Source: CAYICL01 sp964361885 (GTDB lineage: Bacteria; Patescibacteriota; Microgenomatia; UBA1400; CG1-02-47-37). From it: DNA of 59,323 nucleotides. A program made the translations under genes and the position numbers. Position 1 is the first letter of the stretch; every line of letters starts with the position of its first letter. Location: assembly GCA_964361885.1 (NCBI GenBank), contig CAYICL010000001.1, positions 1 through 59,323 of the forward strand. Direction: 5' to 3'. Of the stretch, positions 50,710 through 58,913 are shown piece by piece. The notes under the pieces are model-generated. The model was not told the DNA's origin. It did no database searches and saw nothing but the letters and a program-made list of their open reading frames with translations.

Positions 50710-51699
50710 TTAAGACAGATCCCTGCCGGTAAAAACTTCACGAATAATGTCTTCAATAGAACTTTCGGTAATATTTAAGTCAGCCACATGGAACTTGGTT
50801 AAAAGCTTGGCGGCTACCTGATTGGTCAGCTGGCGTTTGACCGAAAAAACCACCCGGGGAGGATTAAAGGATTTGATTTTGGCAGCTTTAATGACACTAA
50901 AGGCCCTTTTTTCGATCGGACCGGAAAAAACCACTTCCAAAATTTTCCGGTCGGCGTGCTTTTTAATAATTTCATCTAACCGGCCGTCGAAAAATATCTG
51001 GCCTTTGTCGATGATAATCACCCGGTCGCAGAGCTCTTTAACGTCATCCATGTAATGGGAAGTAAGAATAATGGTGGCTTTAAACTGTTGGTTGTAGCTG
51101 TTTAAGAAATCGCGGATCTTTTTTTGCATGACCACGTCCAAACCGATAGTGGGTTCGTCCAAAAACAAGACTTTGGGTGAGTGAAGCAAAGCGGCCACCA
51201 GCTCGCATTTCATCCGCTGACCTAGGGACAGTTTTCTGACCTGGACTTTGATGACATCCTTAAGATCAAGCATCTCAACCAGTTGGTTTAAAGCGGCGTC
51301 AAACTGACCGGTGGGGATTTCATAGATTTCTTTGTTTAAAAGAAACGAGTCCAAGGCAGGCAGGTCCCACCATAATTGGTTTTTCTGGCCCATGACTAAA
51401 GAGAACTGTTTTTGAAAAGCGGTTTTGCGGTCAAAAGGAGTAAAGCCCAGAACGCTGACAGCGCCAGAAGTGGGATATAAAAGGCCGGAAAGAACTTTTA
51501 AGGTGGTGGTTTTGCCGGCGCCGTTGGGGCCGATAAAGCCGACCAGCTCCCCTTCGTCAATAGAAAAGCTGATATCGTTAACGGCTTTGACGTCTTCGTA
51601 TTTCCGGTGCAATAAAGATTTAACTGAACCGATTAAACCGGGCTCTTTTTTATAAACCCGGTAATATTTTTTTAAATTAGAAACCGAAATAACGGACAT
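50710..51699 (-). CDS. ABC transporter ATP-binding protein
   Basis: 329 residues. Walker A GFIGPNGAGKTTTLKVLSG, Q-loop VMGQKNQLWWDLPA, signature LSLGQRMKCELVAALLHSP, Walker B VLFLDEPTIGLD and H-loop ILTSHYMDD all intact. The N-terminal YRVYKKEPGLIGSVKSLLHRKYEDV is typical of ATPases paired with DUF990 permeases. The C-terminal extension (about 240-329) has EVVFSGPIEKRAFSVIKAAK. It is the only ATPase of the cluster and presumably energises both permease pairs. Confidence 0.95.
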   Translation of the reverse strand: MSVISVSNLKKYYRVYKKEPGLIGSVKSLLHRKYEDVKAVNDISFSIDEGELVGFIGPNGAGKTTTLKVLSGLLYPTSGAVSVLGFTPFDRKTAFQKQFSLVMGQKNQLWWDLPALDSFLLNKEIYEIPTGQFDAALNQLVEMLDLKDVIKVQVRKLSLGQRMKCELVAALLHSPKVLFLDEPTIGLDVVMQKKIRDFLNSYNQQFKATIILTSHYMDDVKELCDRVIIIDKGQIFFDGRLDEIIKKHADRKILEVVFSGPIEKRAFSVIKAAKIKSFNPPRVVFSVKRQLTNQVAAKLLTKFHVADLNITESSIEDIIREVFTGRDLS

Positions 51700-51752
51700 G
51701 AACTAATTCTATCACGAAAAAAAATTATGGGAGGAAAAAATTCTCGACCCCT

Positions 51753-51773
51753 ATCACACCTCGGGAGTGTGAT
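51753..51773. repeat. REP-like palindrome within the ABC cluster
   Basis: ATCACACCTC then GGGAGTGTGAT, reverse complement of the copy at 46816, preceded by CCCCT. It lies between the ATPase gene and permease B2. Confidence 0.85.
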
Positions 51774-51778
51774 TACTA

Positions 51779-52579
51779 TTAACTGGAGGCGGAGGAATAA
51801 TGCTTAAGGCTAAATTGCCATGCCCGGTGCGACAGCCAAAGCAAAAAAACGGCGGCAAAAACGCCGTAAACAACCAAGCCTAAAGATAAATGGCCAAATA
51901 AGCTTTTAGCCGGAATGGTCGCCACAAAGGCCAAAGGCATAACATAGGTCAAAAAGAGGCGGAATTTACCGGTGACGTCAATCGGAATCCGGCAAAGCTG
52001 GTGAACCGGCCGAAACAGATGCTGAATGTTGTCTACCCGACCCCACCAAAAAATGGGTAAAAGGCTCATAAACCATAAAGAGTAAGTAATCACTACCGAA
52101 ACAAGAATTAAAATTATGAAAGTGAAAATTTGCAGCCAGGATATTGGCCAAAAGTAACGCTGACATAAATAAATAATTGTCAGCAGCATGGTGAGATTGG
52201 AAAATACCATGGCAAAGGAAAATTGACGCAAAGAAACGACAAACTGGGAATTAACCGGCTTGGTTAAAACCAAGTCCAAATTGCCGGTGTTGACTAAAGT
52301 CACGAAGTTACCAAAATTGATTTCAAAAAAAGAGTCAAAGATCCTGTCAACGAGAAAATAAACGGCGGTTAATAAAAGCATCTTTTCCAAAGTCCAACCA
52401 TTAACTACATCCACATACCGGTAAATAAAGAAAAAAACCATCATGACAATGATCGCCCAAGTGAAAGTAATGGCGTTATTAAGAATAAAGTGGCTTCTGA
52501 ATTCCATCTCCCGGATCAGACAGTTTTTAAAAAAGGCCCAGTAGAGTTTTAAATAACGCTTCATACTTAACCGCCGCAA
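51779..52579 (-). CDS. ABC-2 type permease (DUF990-like), copy B2
   Basis: 266 residues, about six helices, with FVTLVNTGNLDLVLTKPVNSQFV as the conserved loop and SLKHYSSASS at the C-terminus; paralogue of B1. Overlaps the A2 gene end by 13 bp. Start codon at 52579 or at a second ATG 5 codons later (MKRYLKLYW). Confidence 0.85.
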   Translation of the reverse strand: MRRLSMKRYLKLYWAFFKNCLIREMEFRSHFILNNAITFTWAIIVMMVFFFIYRYVDVVNGWTLEKMLLLTAVYFLVDRIFDSFFEINFGNFVTLVNTGNLDLVLTKPVNSQFVVSLRQFSFAMVFSNLTMLLTIIYLCQRYFWPISWLQIFTFIILILVSVVITYSLWFMSLLPIFWWGRVDNIQHLFRPVHQLCRIPIDVTGKFRLFLTYVMPLAFVATIPAKSLFGHLSLGLVVYGVFAAVFLLWLSHRAWQFSLKHYSSASS

Positions 52580-53367
52580 GCGCAGTAATTTTTAATACCG
52601 CGTTTAAGAACCAGGCGATAAAGCCAATAAAAAAAGGTGGCCCAGAAACATGCTAATAATAAGCCCCCGATTAATTCTGAAGTCTGATTGACCCGATTTA
52701 AGATTAAAGACAGGGGAAAGTAAAGCATGTATTTGAAAGGCAGCCAGTTGTTGACTGTCAGCAAAGTTTGAGGCAATAAGTCCAAAGGAATCAGTTCACC
52801 GCTAAAAAGACCGGAAATAATAGTAAAGCTGTTAAATAACCAGCCTGATTCGGTGAACCAAATGGCAGTCAAACCTAAAATCATTTTGATAAAAAAATTA
52901 ATTAAAAAAGCGGCAAATAGACTAACGACAAATAAGCACAAGTTTAAGGCACTAAAAGACAGCCCCTGAAGGGCGGAAGAAAAAAGCCACCATAAAATCA
53001 GAATCGCCGGCAGAAAAAACAACACCCTGACCGTTCTCCAGGAAATAGCGCTGGCAATTTTAAAAACGGCTAAGTTAATGGGTTTAACCAAATAGTTGGA
53101 AAAAACGCCGGTGCGGATTTCGTCGGACAAAATATATTGCGGATGAGTGGCCACCAAACTATTAATCAGCATGACGCCAAAATAATAGAAAACTATTGAA
53201 GCGACAGCGTAGCCGCCGATAGTAAGATGAGTTTTAAAAACGGCTAACCAGAAGAAAAGGGCCACCATGGCCGGGCCAATATCATTTAACATCCAGATAA
53301 AACCGGTGGCCCGGTAAACCAGAGCATCAGATAAAGCCACTTTGTAAAAAGCTAAGAATTTCCTCAT
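52567..53367 (-). CDS. ABC-2 type permease (DUF990-like), copy A2
   Basis: 266 residues; the loop SDEIRTGVFSNYLVKPINLAVF and C-terminal GIKNYCACGG mark it as a paralogue of A1. Together A2-B2 form a second heterodimeric permease. Order on this strand is A2, B2, ATPase, A1, B1, which looks like a duplicated permease pair around one ATPase. Confidence 0.86.
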   Translation of the reverse strand: MRKFLAFYKVALSDALVYRATGFIWMLNDIGPAMVALFFWLAVFKTHLTIGGYAVASIVFYYFGVMLINSLVATHPQYILSDEIRTGVFSNYLVKPINLAVFKIASAISWRTVRVLFFLPAILILWWLFSSALQGLSFSALNLCLFVVSLFAAFLINFFIKMILGLTAIWFTESGWLFNSFTIISGLFSGELIPLDLLPQTLLTVNNWLPFKYMLYFPLSLILNRVNQTSELIGGLLLACFWATFFYWLYRLVLKRGIKNYCACGG

Positions 53368-53391
53368 GAGACAATTGTAGCAAGAGAAGAA

Positions 53392-53664
53392 CTACTTAAC
53401 CAAACGCTTGAGAGTTTTGCCGACCAGGAAACGGACCACCCGATGACCTTTGATCATCAGGTCCTCACCGGTTTGGGGGTTACGGCCTTTTTTGTCTTTG
53501 ACTTTGGAGATTTTGAAGGTGCCAAAGCCGGAAAGAACCACTTTTTCGCCTTTGTCGATCTGGCGGATAACTTCATCCAAAAAAGCGTCAATCGCTTCGC
53601 GGCTGGCTTTTTTGGTTAAGTGAGCTTTTTTGGCAATGATTTCGACAATCTCGGCTTTGGTCAT
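53392..53664 (-). CDS. hup: HU/IHF-family DNA-binding protein
   Basis: 90 residues, the exact family length. MTKAEIVEIIAKKAHLTKKASREAIDAFLDEVI, KVVLSGFGTFKI and GRNPQTGEDLMIKGHRVVRFLVGK are the dimerisation and DNA-arm motifs. It compacts and bends DNA. A TATATT box ends 7 nt before the ATG. Monocistronic in appearance. Confidence 0.96.
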   Translation of the reverse strand: MTKAEIVEIIAKKAHLTKKASREAIDAFLDEVIRQIDKGEKVVLSGFGTFKISKVKDKKGRNPQTGEDLMIKGHRVVRFLVGKTLKRLVK

Positions 53665-53727
53665 ACTAAAAAATATATTAGCTGGTATATCAAGCTAAAT
53701 CAAGTACCAATTTAAACAATTAAATTG

Positions 53728-55239
53728 CTATTTGGCCACGGCTTCGCTGCGGGTTTCCCGGATAACGGTAACTTTAATTTGGCCGGGAAAAGCTTTAACT
53801 TCTTCCTTAATCTTGTCCCGGATATCATTGGCCAGTTTGACGCTGGCATCATCGTCATATTCCTTGGGGTTAACAATGACTCTGACTTCCCGACCGGCCT
53901 GAAGGGCATAAGCCGAGTCAACACCGTCAAAAGAAGCGGCAATCTCCTCCAGCCGGGTCATTCTGACCAAGTATTCTTCGTGATCTTCATAGCGGGCGCC
54001 GGGCCGGGAGCCGGAAATGGCGTCGGCAATATATACCAAGGCAGATTCGGCCGAAGAGAAAGGTTTGTCTTCATGATGCTGTTGGACACAGTCGATGACA
54101 GCTTGAGGAATATGGAATTTTTGCAAGAATTTAACTCCTAGTTCAACATGGGTGCCTTCTTCTTCGTCAATTACTTTACCAATGTCATGAAGCAGGCAGC
54201 CCAAACGGACAATATTAGGGTCGGCGCCGACTTCGTGGGCCAGCTTAAGGCCGATCTTGGTTTCTTCTAAAGTATGGGCAATCATGTTTTGGCCATAGGA
54301 AAAACGGTATTTAAAGCGGCCCAACATATCAATAATCTCTACCGGCAAATTAAAGACTTTCAGGCTGTGGCAGAGTTTCTCACCTTCCTGATGCATCAAG
54401 TGGTCAACATCGGTTTGGGTGCGTTTGAAAATTTCTTCGATCCGGGACGGTTGGATACGGCCGTCGGCAATCAATTTTTCCAGGGTGACCCGGGCGACTT
54501 CCCGGCGGACCGGATCAAAACAGGACAGACGGATAACACCGGGTTCGTCCAAATCGACTTCAACGCCGGTGACTTTTTCAAAAGTGCGGATGTTCCTGCC
54601 TTCACGGCCGATGACCCGGCCTTTAATGTCTTCGTCGGCGACTTTGACCAAAGAAACCGTGTATTCGGCCACATAATCGGTAGCGCCGTGGCGCATGGCT
54701 TCAACCAAGATATCTTTGGTTTTTTCCTCGGCGGTAGCTTTGGCTTGCTCTTGGGCTTCGGTGATCATTTCGGCAATATCCCGGGTGAGACGCTTTTCAT
54801 AGGCTTTAATAATCAAGTCCCGAGCTTCTTCGCGCTTTAATTTGGCAATTGACTCAAGCTTGGTCAGCTGTTTTTGTTTAAGATCTTCAACTTCTTTTAA
54901 TTGCCGGGATAATCCGGTCTCCCTAGCGACAACACTTATCTCCCGCTGTTCGACGGCGCCTAAACGGCGGTCAACTTCAGCGGCTTTGGTTAAAGCTTGA
55001 TCTTTAAGGGATTGGGCGTCACGCAAGAATTGTTGCGACTGGGCATCGGCCTGACGCTTGATCTGTAAAGCCTGGTCTTTGGCTTCGATAATGATTTCCC
55101 TGGCTCTAGCTTGGATTTCGGCCAGCTGAACCTGGTTGATACGGGGTTTGGGCTGGGGCCGGGGTTTAGATTGAGGCCTAATAACAGCGGCTTTTTTATC
55201 ACCGGTAACAATGCCAACGAAACGTTTTAAAAACGACAT
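53728..55239 (-). CDS. rny: Ribonuclease Y without N-terminal membrane anchor
   Basis: Endoribonuclease starting mRNA decay. 503 residues: coiled coil (about 35-170), KH domain (GRNIRTFEKVTGVEVDLDEPG) and HD domain (LGCLLHDIGKVIDEEEGTHVELG, then HHEDKPFSSAESALVYIADAISGSRPGARYE). The usual N-terminal transmembrane helix is missing: the protein begins MSFLKRFVGIVTGDKKAAVIRPQ and a stop lies a few codons upstream in frame. The protein is thus predicted soluble or tethered otherwise. Confidence 0.94.
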   Translation of the reverse strand: MSFLKRFVGIVTGDKKAAVIRPQSKPRPQPKPRINQVQLAEIQARAREIIIEAKDQALQIKRQADAQSQQFLRDAQSLKDQALTKAAEVDRRLGAVEQREISVVARETGLSRQLKEVEDLKQKQLTKLESIAKLKREEARDLIIKAYEKRLTRDIAEMITEAQEQAKATAEEKTKDILVEAMRHGATDYVAEYTVSLVKVADEDIKGRVIGREGRNIRTFEKVTGVEVDLDEPGVIRLSCFDPVRREVARVTLEKLIADGRIQPSRIEEIFKRTQTDVDHLMHQEGEKLCHSLKVFNLPVEIIDMLGRFKYRFSYGQNMIAHTLEETKIGLKLAHEVGADPNIVRLGCLLHDIGKVIDEEEGTHVELGVKFLQKFHIPQAVIDCVQQHHEDKPFSSAESALVYIADAISGSRPGARYEDHEEYLVRMTRLEEIAASFDGVDSAYALQAGREVRVIVNPKEYDDDASVKLANDIRDKIKEEVKAFPGQIKVTVIRETRSEAVAK

Positions 55240-55308
55240 ATATTTAGCTTCTAGGAACTAGCTTCTAGCGCCTAGATATAAAAATTTATTTAATAAGGGG
55301 TAAATGGC

Positions 55309-55324
55309 TCCGCCAACCGGCGGA
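55309..55324. repeat. Palindrome TCCGCCAACCGGCGGA
   Basis: Reverse complement of the palindrome at 41878-41893; perfect 6-bp arms with loop AACC. It lies in the 192-bp spacer between rny and recX, which otherwise holds a CTAG-rich patch (55250-55274) and no gene. Confidence 0.7.
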
Positions 55325-55431
55325 TCGCCAGAATCGGCTTACACCGATTGAGGAGAGTGAGAAGTGAATGCTGATTTGGATTGATTTAACAACATTTTTT
55401 TCTAGTAATCACCATTTATCGTAAGCGTATT

Positions 55432-55902
55432 CTACGCTTTTGAAAGCAAATCGTCAATAACCGAATAGATAGTGGCAAAGCTAAAACCCCGGGTGCGGAG
55501 CAGAGTAATGAGTTTTTGCTTTTGGGTTAATAAAGGCAGGTGAGTGATAGTAGACAATTTTTTTAAAGCCACGGTTTTGGCCAGTTCAAGTTCCTGTTGG
55601 CGGTCAAGCAGGATTGATTGAATCAAAGATCGGTCAAGGCCTTTTTGTTTTAGCTCGCTTTGAATGGCTAAATTGCCTTTGGGACTGGAAATGGTCCTTT
55701 GCTCGACCCACCAAGAGGCAAAAGTTTGATCGTTTAACAAATCCTGGTCGATCAAGTTATCAATCACCTGTTGGATGAGTTTGGGGGAAGCAGGCAGACG
55801 TTGAAGCCTGGTTTTAATTTCGTGAATACTTCTGGGCCGGTAAGACAAGAGCTTTAAAGCTTTATTGGTCAACCGGTTAAGCAGTTTTTTTTGGTCGGCC
55901 AC
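55432..55902 (-). CDS. recX: RecX regulatory protein
   Basis: 156 residues, helical. Repeated three-helix units: LLSYRPRSIHEIKTRL, DQDLLNDQTFASWWVEQ, SPKGNLAIQSELKQKG and RGFSFATIYSVID. RecX modulates RecA filament growth. Its start overlaps the recA end by 26 bp, confirming the classic recA-recX pair. Confidence 0.92.
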   Translation of the reverse strand: MADQKKLLNRLTNKALKLLSYRPRSIHEIKTRLQRLPASPKLIQQVIDNLIDQDLLNDQTFASWWVEQRTISSPKGNLAIQSELKQKGLDRSLIQSILLDRQQELELAKTVALKKLSTITHLPLLTQKQKLITLLRTRGFSFATIYSVIDDLLSKA

Positions 55903-56929
55903 GTTTATGAGAAACTGATTTAGCGGTACCGGCAGTTTCTTCCTGTTTGACTTTTTTCCAGATGTCGGCTTCGATGGCTTTAGCCAGCTTATGGTTTTCG
56001 ATTAAATAGATTCTGACGGCTTCTTTCCCCTGGCCGATGACTTCGCCTCCATACTTATAGAAGCTGCCGGATTTGTCGATAATGCTTCGCTCAACCGCCA
56101 GATCGATAATATCGCCCAGCTTGGAAATACCGCCGTCGTTTAAGATGTCAAACTCGGCTACCCTAAAGGGCGGAGCGACTTTGTTTTTAACCACTTTAAT
56201 CCGGTGGCGGGAACCGATAACGGTATCGCCGTCCTGGATGTTGCCGATCTTTCTACAGTCCAAACGGATGGAGGCATAGAACTTTAAAGCTTTACCGCCG
56301 GAAGTGGTTTCCGGGTTGCCGAACATGACGCCGATCTTCATCCGGATTTGATTGGTGAAGATAATGACGGCTTTGGATTTAGCGATAGCGCTGGTTAGCT
56401 TTCTCATGGCCTGGCTCATGAGTCTGGCCTGAACGCCGATCATGGCATCACCCATCTCGCCTTCGATCTCGGCTTTAGGCACCAAAGCGGCGACCGAGTC
56501 GATACAGATAACGTCAATGGCGCCGGAGCGGATTAAGGTTTCGGCAATTTCCAAGGCTTGTTCGCCGGTGTCCGGCTGGGAAATCAATAGATCATCCAGA
56601 TTAACTCCTATCGCTGCGGCCCGCTGGGGATCAAGGGCATGTTCGGCGTCAATAAAAGCGGCAGTGCCGCCGGCTTTTTGAGCTTCGGCAATGACATGAA
56701 GACAGATAGTGGTTTTACCGGAAGCTTCAGGGCCGTAGATTTCCGAGGTGCGGCCGCGGGGCAAGCCGCCGACACCCAAAGCCAAGTCCAAACTTAAAGA
56801 ACCGGTGGAGATAGAGGCAACATCCAGATGCTGTTTATCACCCAGCTTCATGATTGAACCCTGACCGTATTGTTTTTCGATTTGTTCCATGGCCACTTTA
56901 ATTGCTTGAAGTTTTGGATCTGATACCAT
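55877..56929 (-). CDS. recA: Recombinase RecA
   Basis: 350 residues from MVSDPKLQAIKVAMEQIEKQYGQG. Walker A GPEASGKT (about 66-73), VICIDSVAALVPKAE (Walker B), loop IFTNQIRMKIGVMFGNPETTSGG. No intein. An in-frame ATG 3 codons upstream lies within the -10 region, so the second ATG (56929) is chosen; the promoter TTGACA-17 bp-TTTAAT ends 7 nt before it. No SOS box is evident. Confidence 0.97.
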   Translation of the reverse strand: MVSDPKLQAIKVAMEQIEKQYGQGSIMKLGDKQHLDVASISTGSLSLDLALGVGGLPRGRTSEIYGPEASGKTTICLHVIAEAQKAGGTAAFIDAEHALDPQRAAAIGVNLDDLLISQPDTGEQALEIAETLIRSGAIDVICIDSVAALVPKAEIEGEMGDAMIGVQARLMSQAMRKLTSAIAKSKAVIIFTNQIRMKIGVMFGNPETTSGGKALKFYASIRLDCRKIGNIQDGDTVIGSRHRIKVVKNKVAPPFRVAEFDILNDGGISKLGDIIDLAVERSIIDKSGSFYKYGGEVIGQGKEAVRIYLIENHKLAKAIEADIWKKVKQEETAGTAKSVSHKRGRPKKTA

Positions 56930-56936
56930 ATATACC

Positions 56937-56965
56937 ATTAAACAAAGTTTTACCGAAGCTGTCAA
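56937..56965 (-). promoter_or_regulatory. recA promoter (leaderless type)
   Basis: On the minus strand TTGACA (56965-56960), 17 bp, TTTAAT (56942-56937), then GGTATAT and the ATG at 56929. No LexA-type palindrome was found in it. Confidence 0.65.
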
Positions 56966-57001
56966 GGAGTCAAGTTTATGATAAACTTATTAAGTTAAAA
57001 C

Positions 57002-57075
57002 CGGGGCGTAGCGTAGTTGGCTAGCGCGCACGCATGGGGTGCGTGAGGTCGGCAGTTCAAATCTGCCCGCCCCGA
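57002..57075 (+). tRNA. tRNA-Pro (anticodon GGG)
   Basis: Acceptor CGGGGCG/CGCCCCG, anticodon stem CACGC/GCGTG around ATGGGGT (anticodon GGG) and T-arm GGCAG-TTCAAAT-CTGCC. C1 and the GTAGCG D-arm start are typical of bacterial tRNA-Pro. CCA is not encoded, so Cca must add it. Confidence 0.93.
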
Positions 57076-57094
57076 CAAAAGCTTATATAACAAA

Positions 57095-57397
57095 ATGCTA
57101 AAACTTTTTGTCTGGCCACTATTAGTATCATTGCTTTATCTTAATAATTTTTTTTACTTTCGCTTTCGCTATCAATATGAAGATCTTGGGTTGGGACTAG
57201 CCCTGGGTATGTTCTTAAACATTTTCTTAATAATCTCGCTAATTCTCTATGTTCCGCTTTGTGTCATCTATATTATTAGTCAAAGATCTAGACGGAAAGA
57301 GATCGGGCTCTGGAGTAGTTTGGGATTGGGCATTGTCTCATTTTTTTTAGCCTCTTCCGTTTTATTTATTTTAAGTTACTTAGGTAGTTTAAGATAG
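57095..57397 (+). CDS. Small membrane protein, 100 aa
   Basis: Three hydrophobic helices (about 3-22, 35-62 and 73-97) separated by a basic loop (SQRSRRKE). No known family. AT-rich composition. It starts 20 nt after tRNA-Pro and probably shares its transcript. Confidence 0.55.
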   Translation: MLKLFVWPLLVSLLYLNNFFYFRFRYQYEDLGLGLALGMFLNIFLIISLILYVPLCVIYIISQRSRRKEIGLWSSLGLGIVSFFLASSVLFILSYLGSLR

Positions 57398-57401
57398 TTA
57401 T

Positions 57402-57420
57402 TCACATTCCGGGAATGTGA
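57402..57420. repeat. Divergent REP-like palindrome
   Basis: TCACATTCC and GGAATGTGA around a single G, followed by a partial TGAATGTGTGATG. It resembles the TCACAC...GTGTGA family with an altered core. Confidence 0.55.
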
Positions 57421-57448
57421 TGAATGTGTGATGATATAATCTTAATAA

Positions 57449-58222
57449 ATGATTGTTGAGGCAGCCAACCAATTAGGTGAAACAGTCTTATTTAATAAAT
57501 TGAAGAGGTTAAGAGAAAAGCAGACAGATCAAGGGTTAGAAATGCCAAGTTTGCCAGAAGATTTAACTGACCCTAAAGCAATCTTAGAAATTTTTCTTGA
57601 GACTAATAGATTTAAACAGATTTACCAAAAGGCCACTGAAATATTTCAACAACCGATGCGCGGAAGAGAATTTCAGGGGAAAAAAGCTTACTTTGCCGGG
57701 AGAATATTCCAGGATTTAGCCTACATTTATATCTCTTGGCAAATGGCTCAAACAGAATCAAGCAAGGTGCTTTTATCTCCTGAACTGACATTGGAGTTTT
57801 ATAAATATTTATATGGAGATTTTCTAGGAGAAAGAGTTGATACTTCTCCATTTGGTTTAACCGGACTGGAAAATAAATCAGTCCCGGATGGAATGGTGGT
57901 TGACGACCAAAGGATTGATGGACTGTATGAATATACTTTAAGGAGAATATCTCAACCATTTATTGATTCCAAAAACTATTCATTATATTTGGATAGAAAC
58001 ATATTTAGCGGCTTTGAACCAGGGGTGGGTTTAACTGTGGTCATGCCTGAAGGTCAATCGGACTTAAATTTAAAGAAGGCTGAGATTATTCAGCTGCCTT
58101 TTACAAGGGGTGACTTTGGAAAATTTACAGCTTGGCTTTATAATAATTTCTTACCAAAAGAACAAGATTTGACTTTAAATGAGATGCGGCGTCGGGTCCT
58201 ATTTACTTCAGCTCGAAAGTAA
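57449..58222 (+). CDS. Hypothetical protein with PD-(D/E)xK-like motif
   Basis: 257 residues, no membrane segment. SVPDGMVVDDQRIDGLYEYTL (about 148-168) has the layout of a restriction-endonuclease-fold core (PD followed by an ExK strand), but the Lys is replaced by Thr. The rest is unrecognised. A TATAAT box ends 8 nt before the ATG. It converges with the SIMPL gene, overlapping by 20 bp. It may be a CPR-specific protein. Confidence 0.5.
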   Translation: MIVEAANQLGETVLFNKLKRLREKQTDQGLEMPSLPEDLTDPKAILEIFLETNRFKQIYQKATEIFQQPMRGREFQGKKAYFAGRIFQDLAYIYISWQMAQTESSKVLLSPELTLEFYKYLYGDFLGERVDTSPFGLTGLENKSVPDGMVVDDQRIDGLYEYTLRRISQPFIDSKNYSLYLDRNIFSGFEPGVGLTVVMPEGQSDLNLKKAEIIQLPFTRGDFGKFTAWLYNNFLPKEQDLTLNEMRRRVLFTSARK

Positions 58223-58907
58223 CGGTAACGGATTTATAGACCTGGGCGCTGCCGGGTTCAACCGGAGTGGAGTCGGCTGGTTCAGCCGCCATTCTAAAAA
58301 TCGGGCCGGGCATAGAGACGCCGCCTTCGGTAACAGTCAAAACCTTGCCTAACTGCCTATGGCTGGCTTTGGCGATAATTCCGGCCTTTTCCCTGGCGTC
58401 GTCAATAGCTGCCTGCAGTAAAGCGGTTTCGGTTTCAGAAGTATCATCAACGGAAAAATTAGGACCGTAAACATCGGTGGCTTCCAGGCTTTGGAGCAAA
58501 TCAGTCAAGGCCGAAGCCTGATCAATGTTTCTTAAAACGATGTCAATATTATTGGAGGCCCGCCATTGGGTTTTAGCTAAGACAGATTCTTCTTCCCGGT
58601 TAACGGATACAGTTCGGGTTTGGATGTCTTTTTCATTAATACCAAAGTCTTTGACGGCTTTAATAATCTTGGTCATTTTGGTGTTAACTTCATCAATAGC
58701 GGTTTGTTTGTCCTGGTTGGCAACAGTAACTCCGGCGGAAAAGCGGGCAATTTGGTTTTGAACGTCTTTTCTAGCTTCGCCGGTAACGGTAAGGCTGGAG
58801 CCGGGCAAAACTTCAAACTTGCCCCAGTTGACCCTGTCCCAGGGAATGAAATAGGCGGAAGCAAAAAGAAACACAAACAAGGCCAGGGCAAAAATGAATT
58901 TTTTCAT
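58203..58907 (-). CDS. SIMPL (DUF541) domain protein
   Basis: 234 residues with an N-terminal signal or anchor (about 1-20), then LTVTGEARKDVQNQIARFSAGVTVANQDKQTAIDEVN and the C-terminal AIDDAREKAGIIAKASHRQLGKVLTVTEGG, the SIMPL signature. Family members are extracytoplasmic and are linked to oxidative-stress defence or polymeric channel formation; the activity is unproven. Confidence 0.9.
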   Translation of the reverse strand: MKKFIFALALFVFLFASAYFIPWDRVNWGKFEVLPGSSLTVTGEARKDVQNQIARFSAGVTVANQDKQTAIDEVNTKMTKIIKAVKDFGINEKDIQTRTVSVNREEESVLAKTQWRASNNIDIVLRNIDQASALTDLLQSLEATDVYGPNFSVDDTSETETALLQAAIDDAREKAGIIAKASHRQLGKVLTVTEGGVSMPGPIFRMAAEPADSTPVEPGSAQVYKSVTVTFELK

Positions 58908-58913
58908 ATTAAA

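Noticed and set aside
46816..51773. REP palindromes as CRISPR or simple terminators
   Set aside because: They are not evenly spaced or clustered, and no T-run follows the stems; the RAYT gene gives a better explanation.
53725..54840. Long plus-strand frames opposite rny
   Set aside because: Antisense shadows of the well-supported RNase Y gene; no ribosome site and no domain motif.
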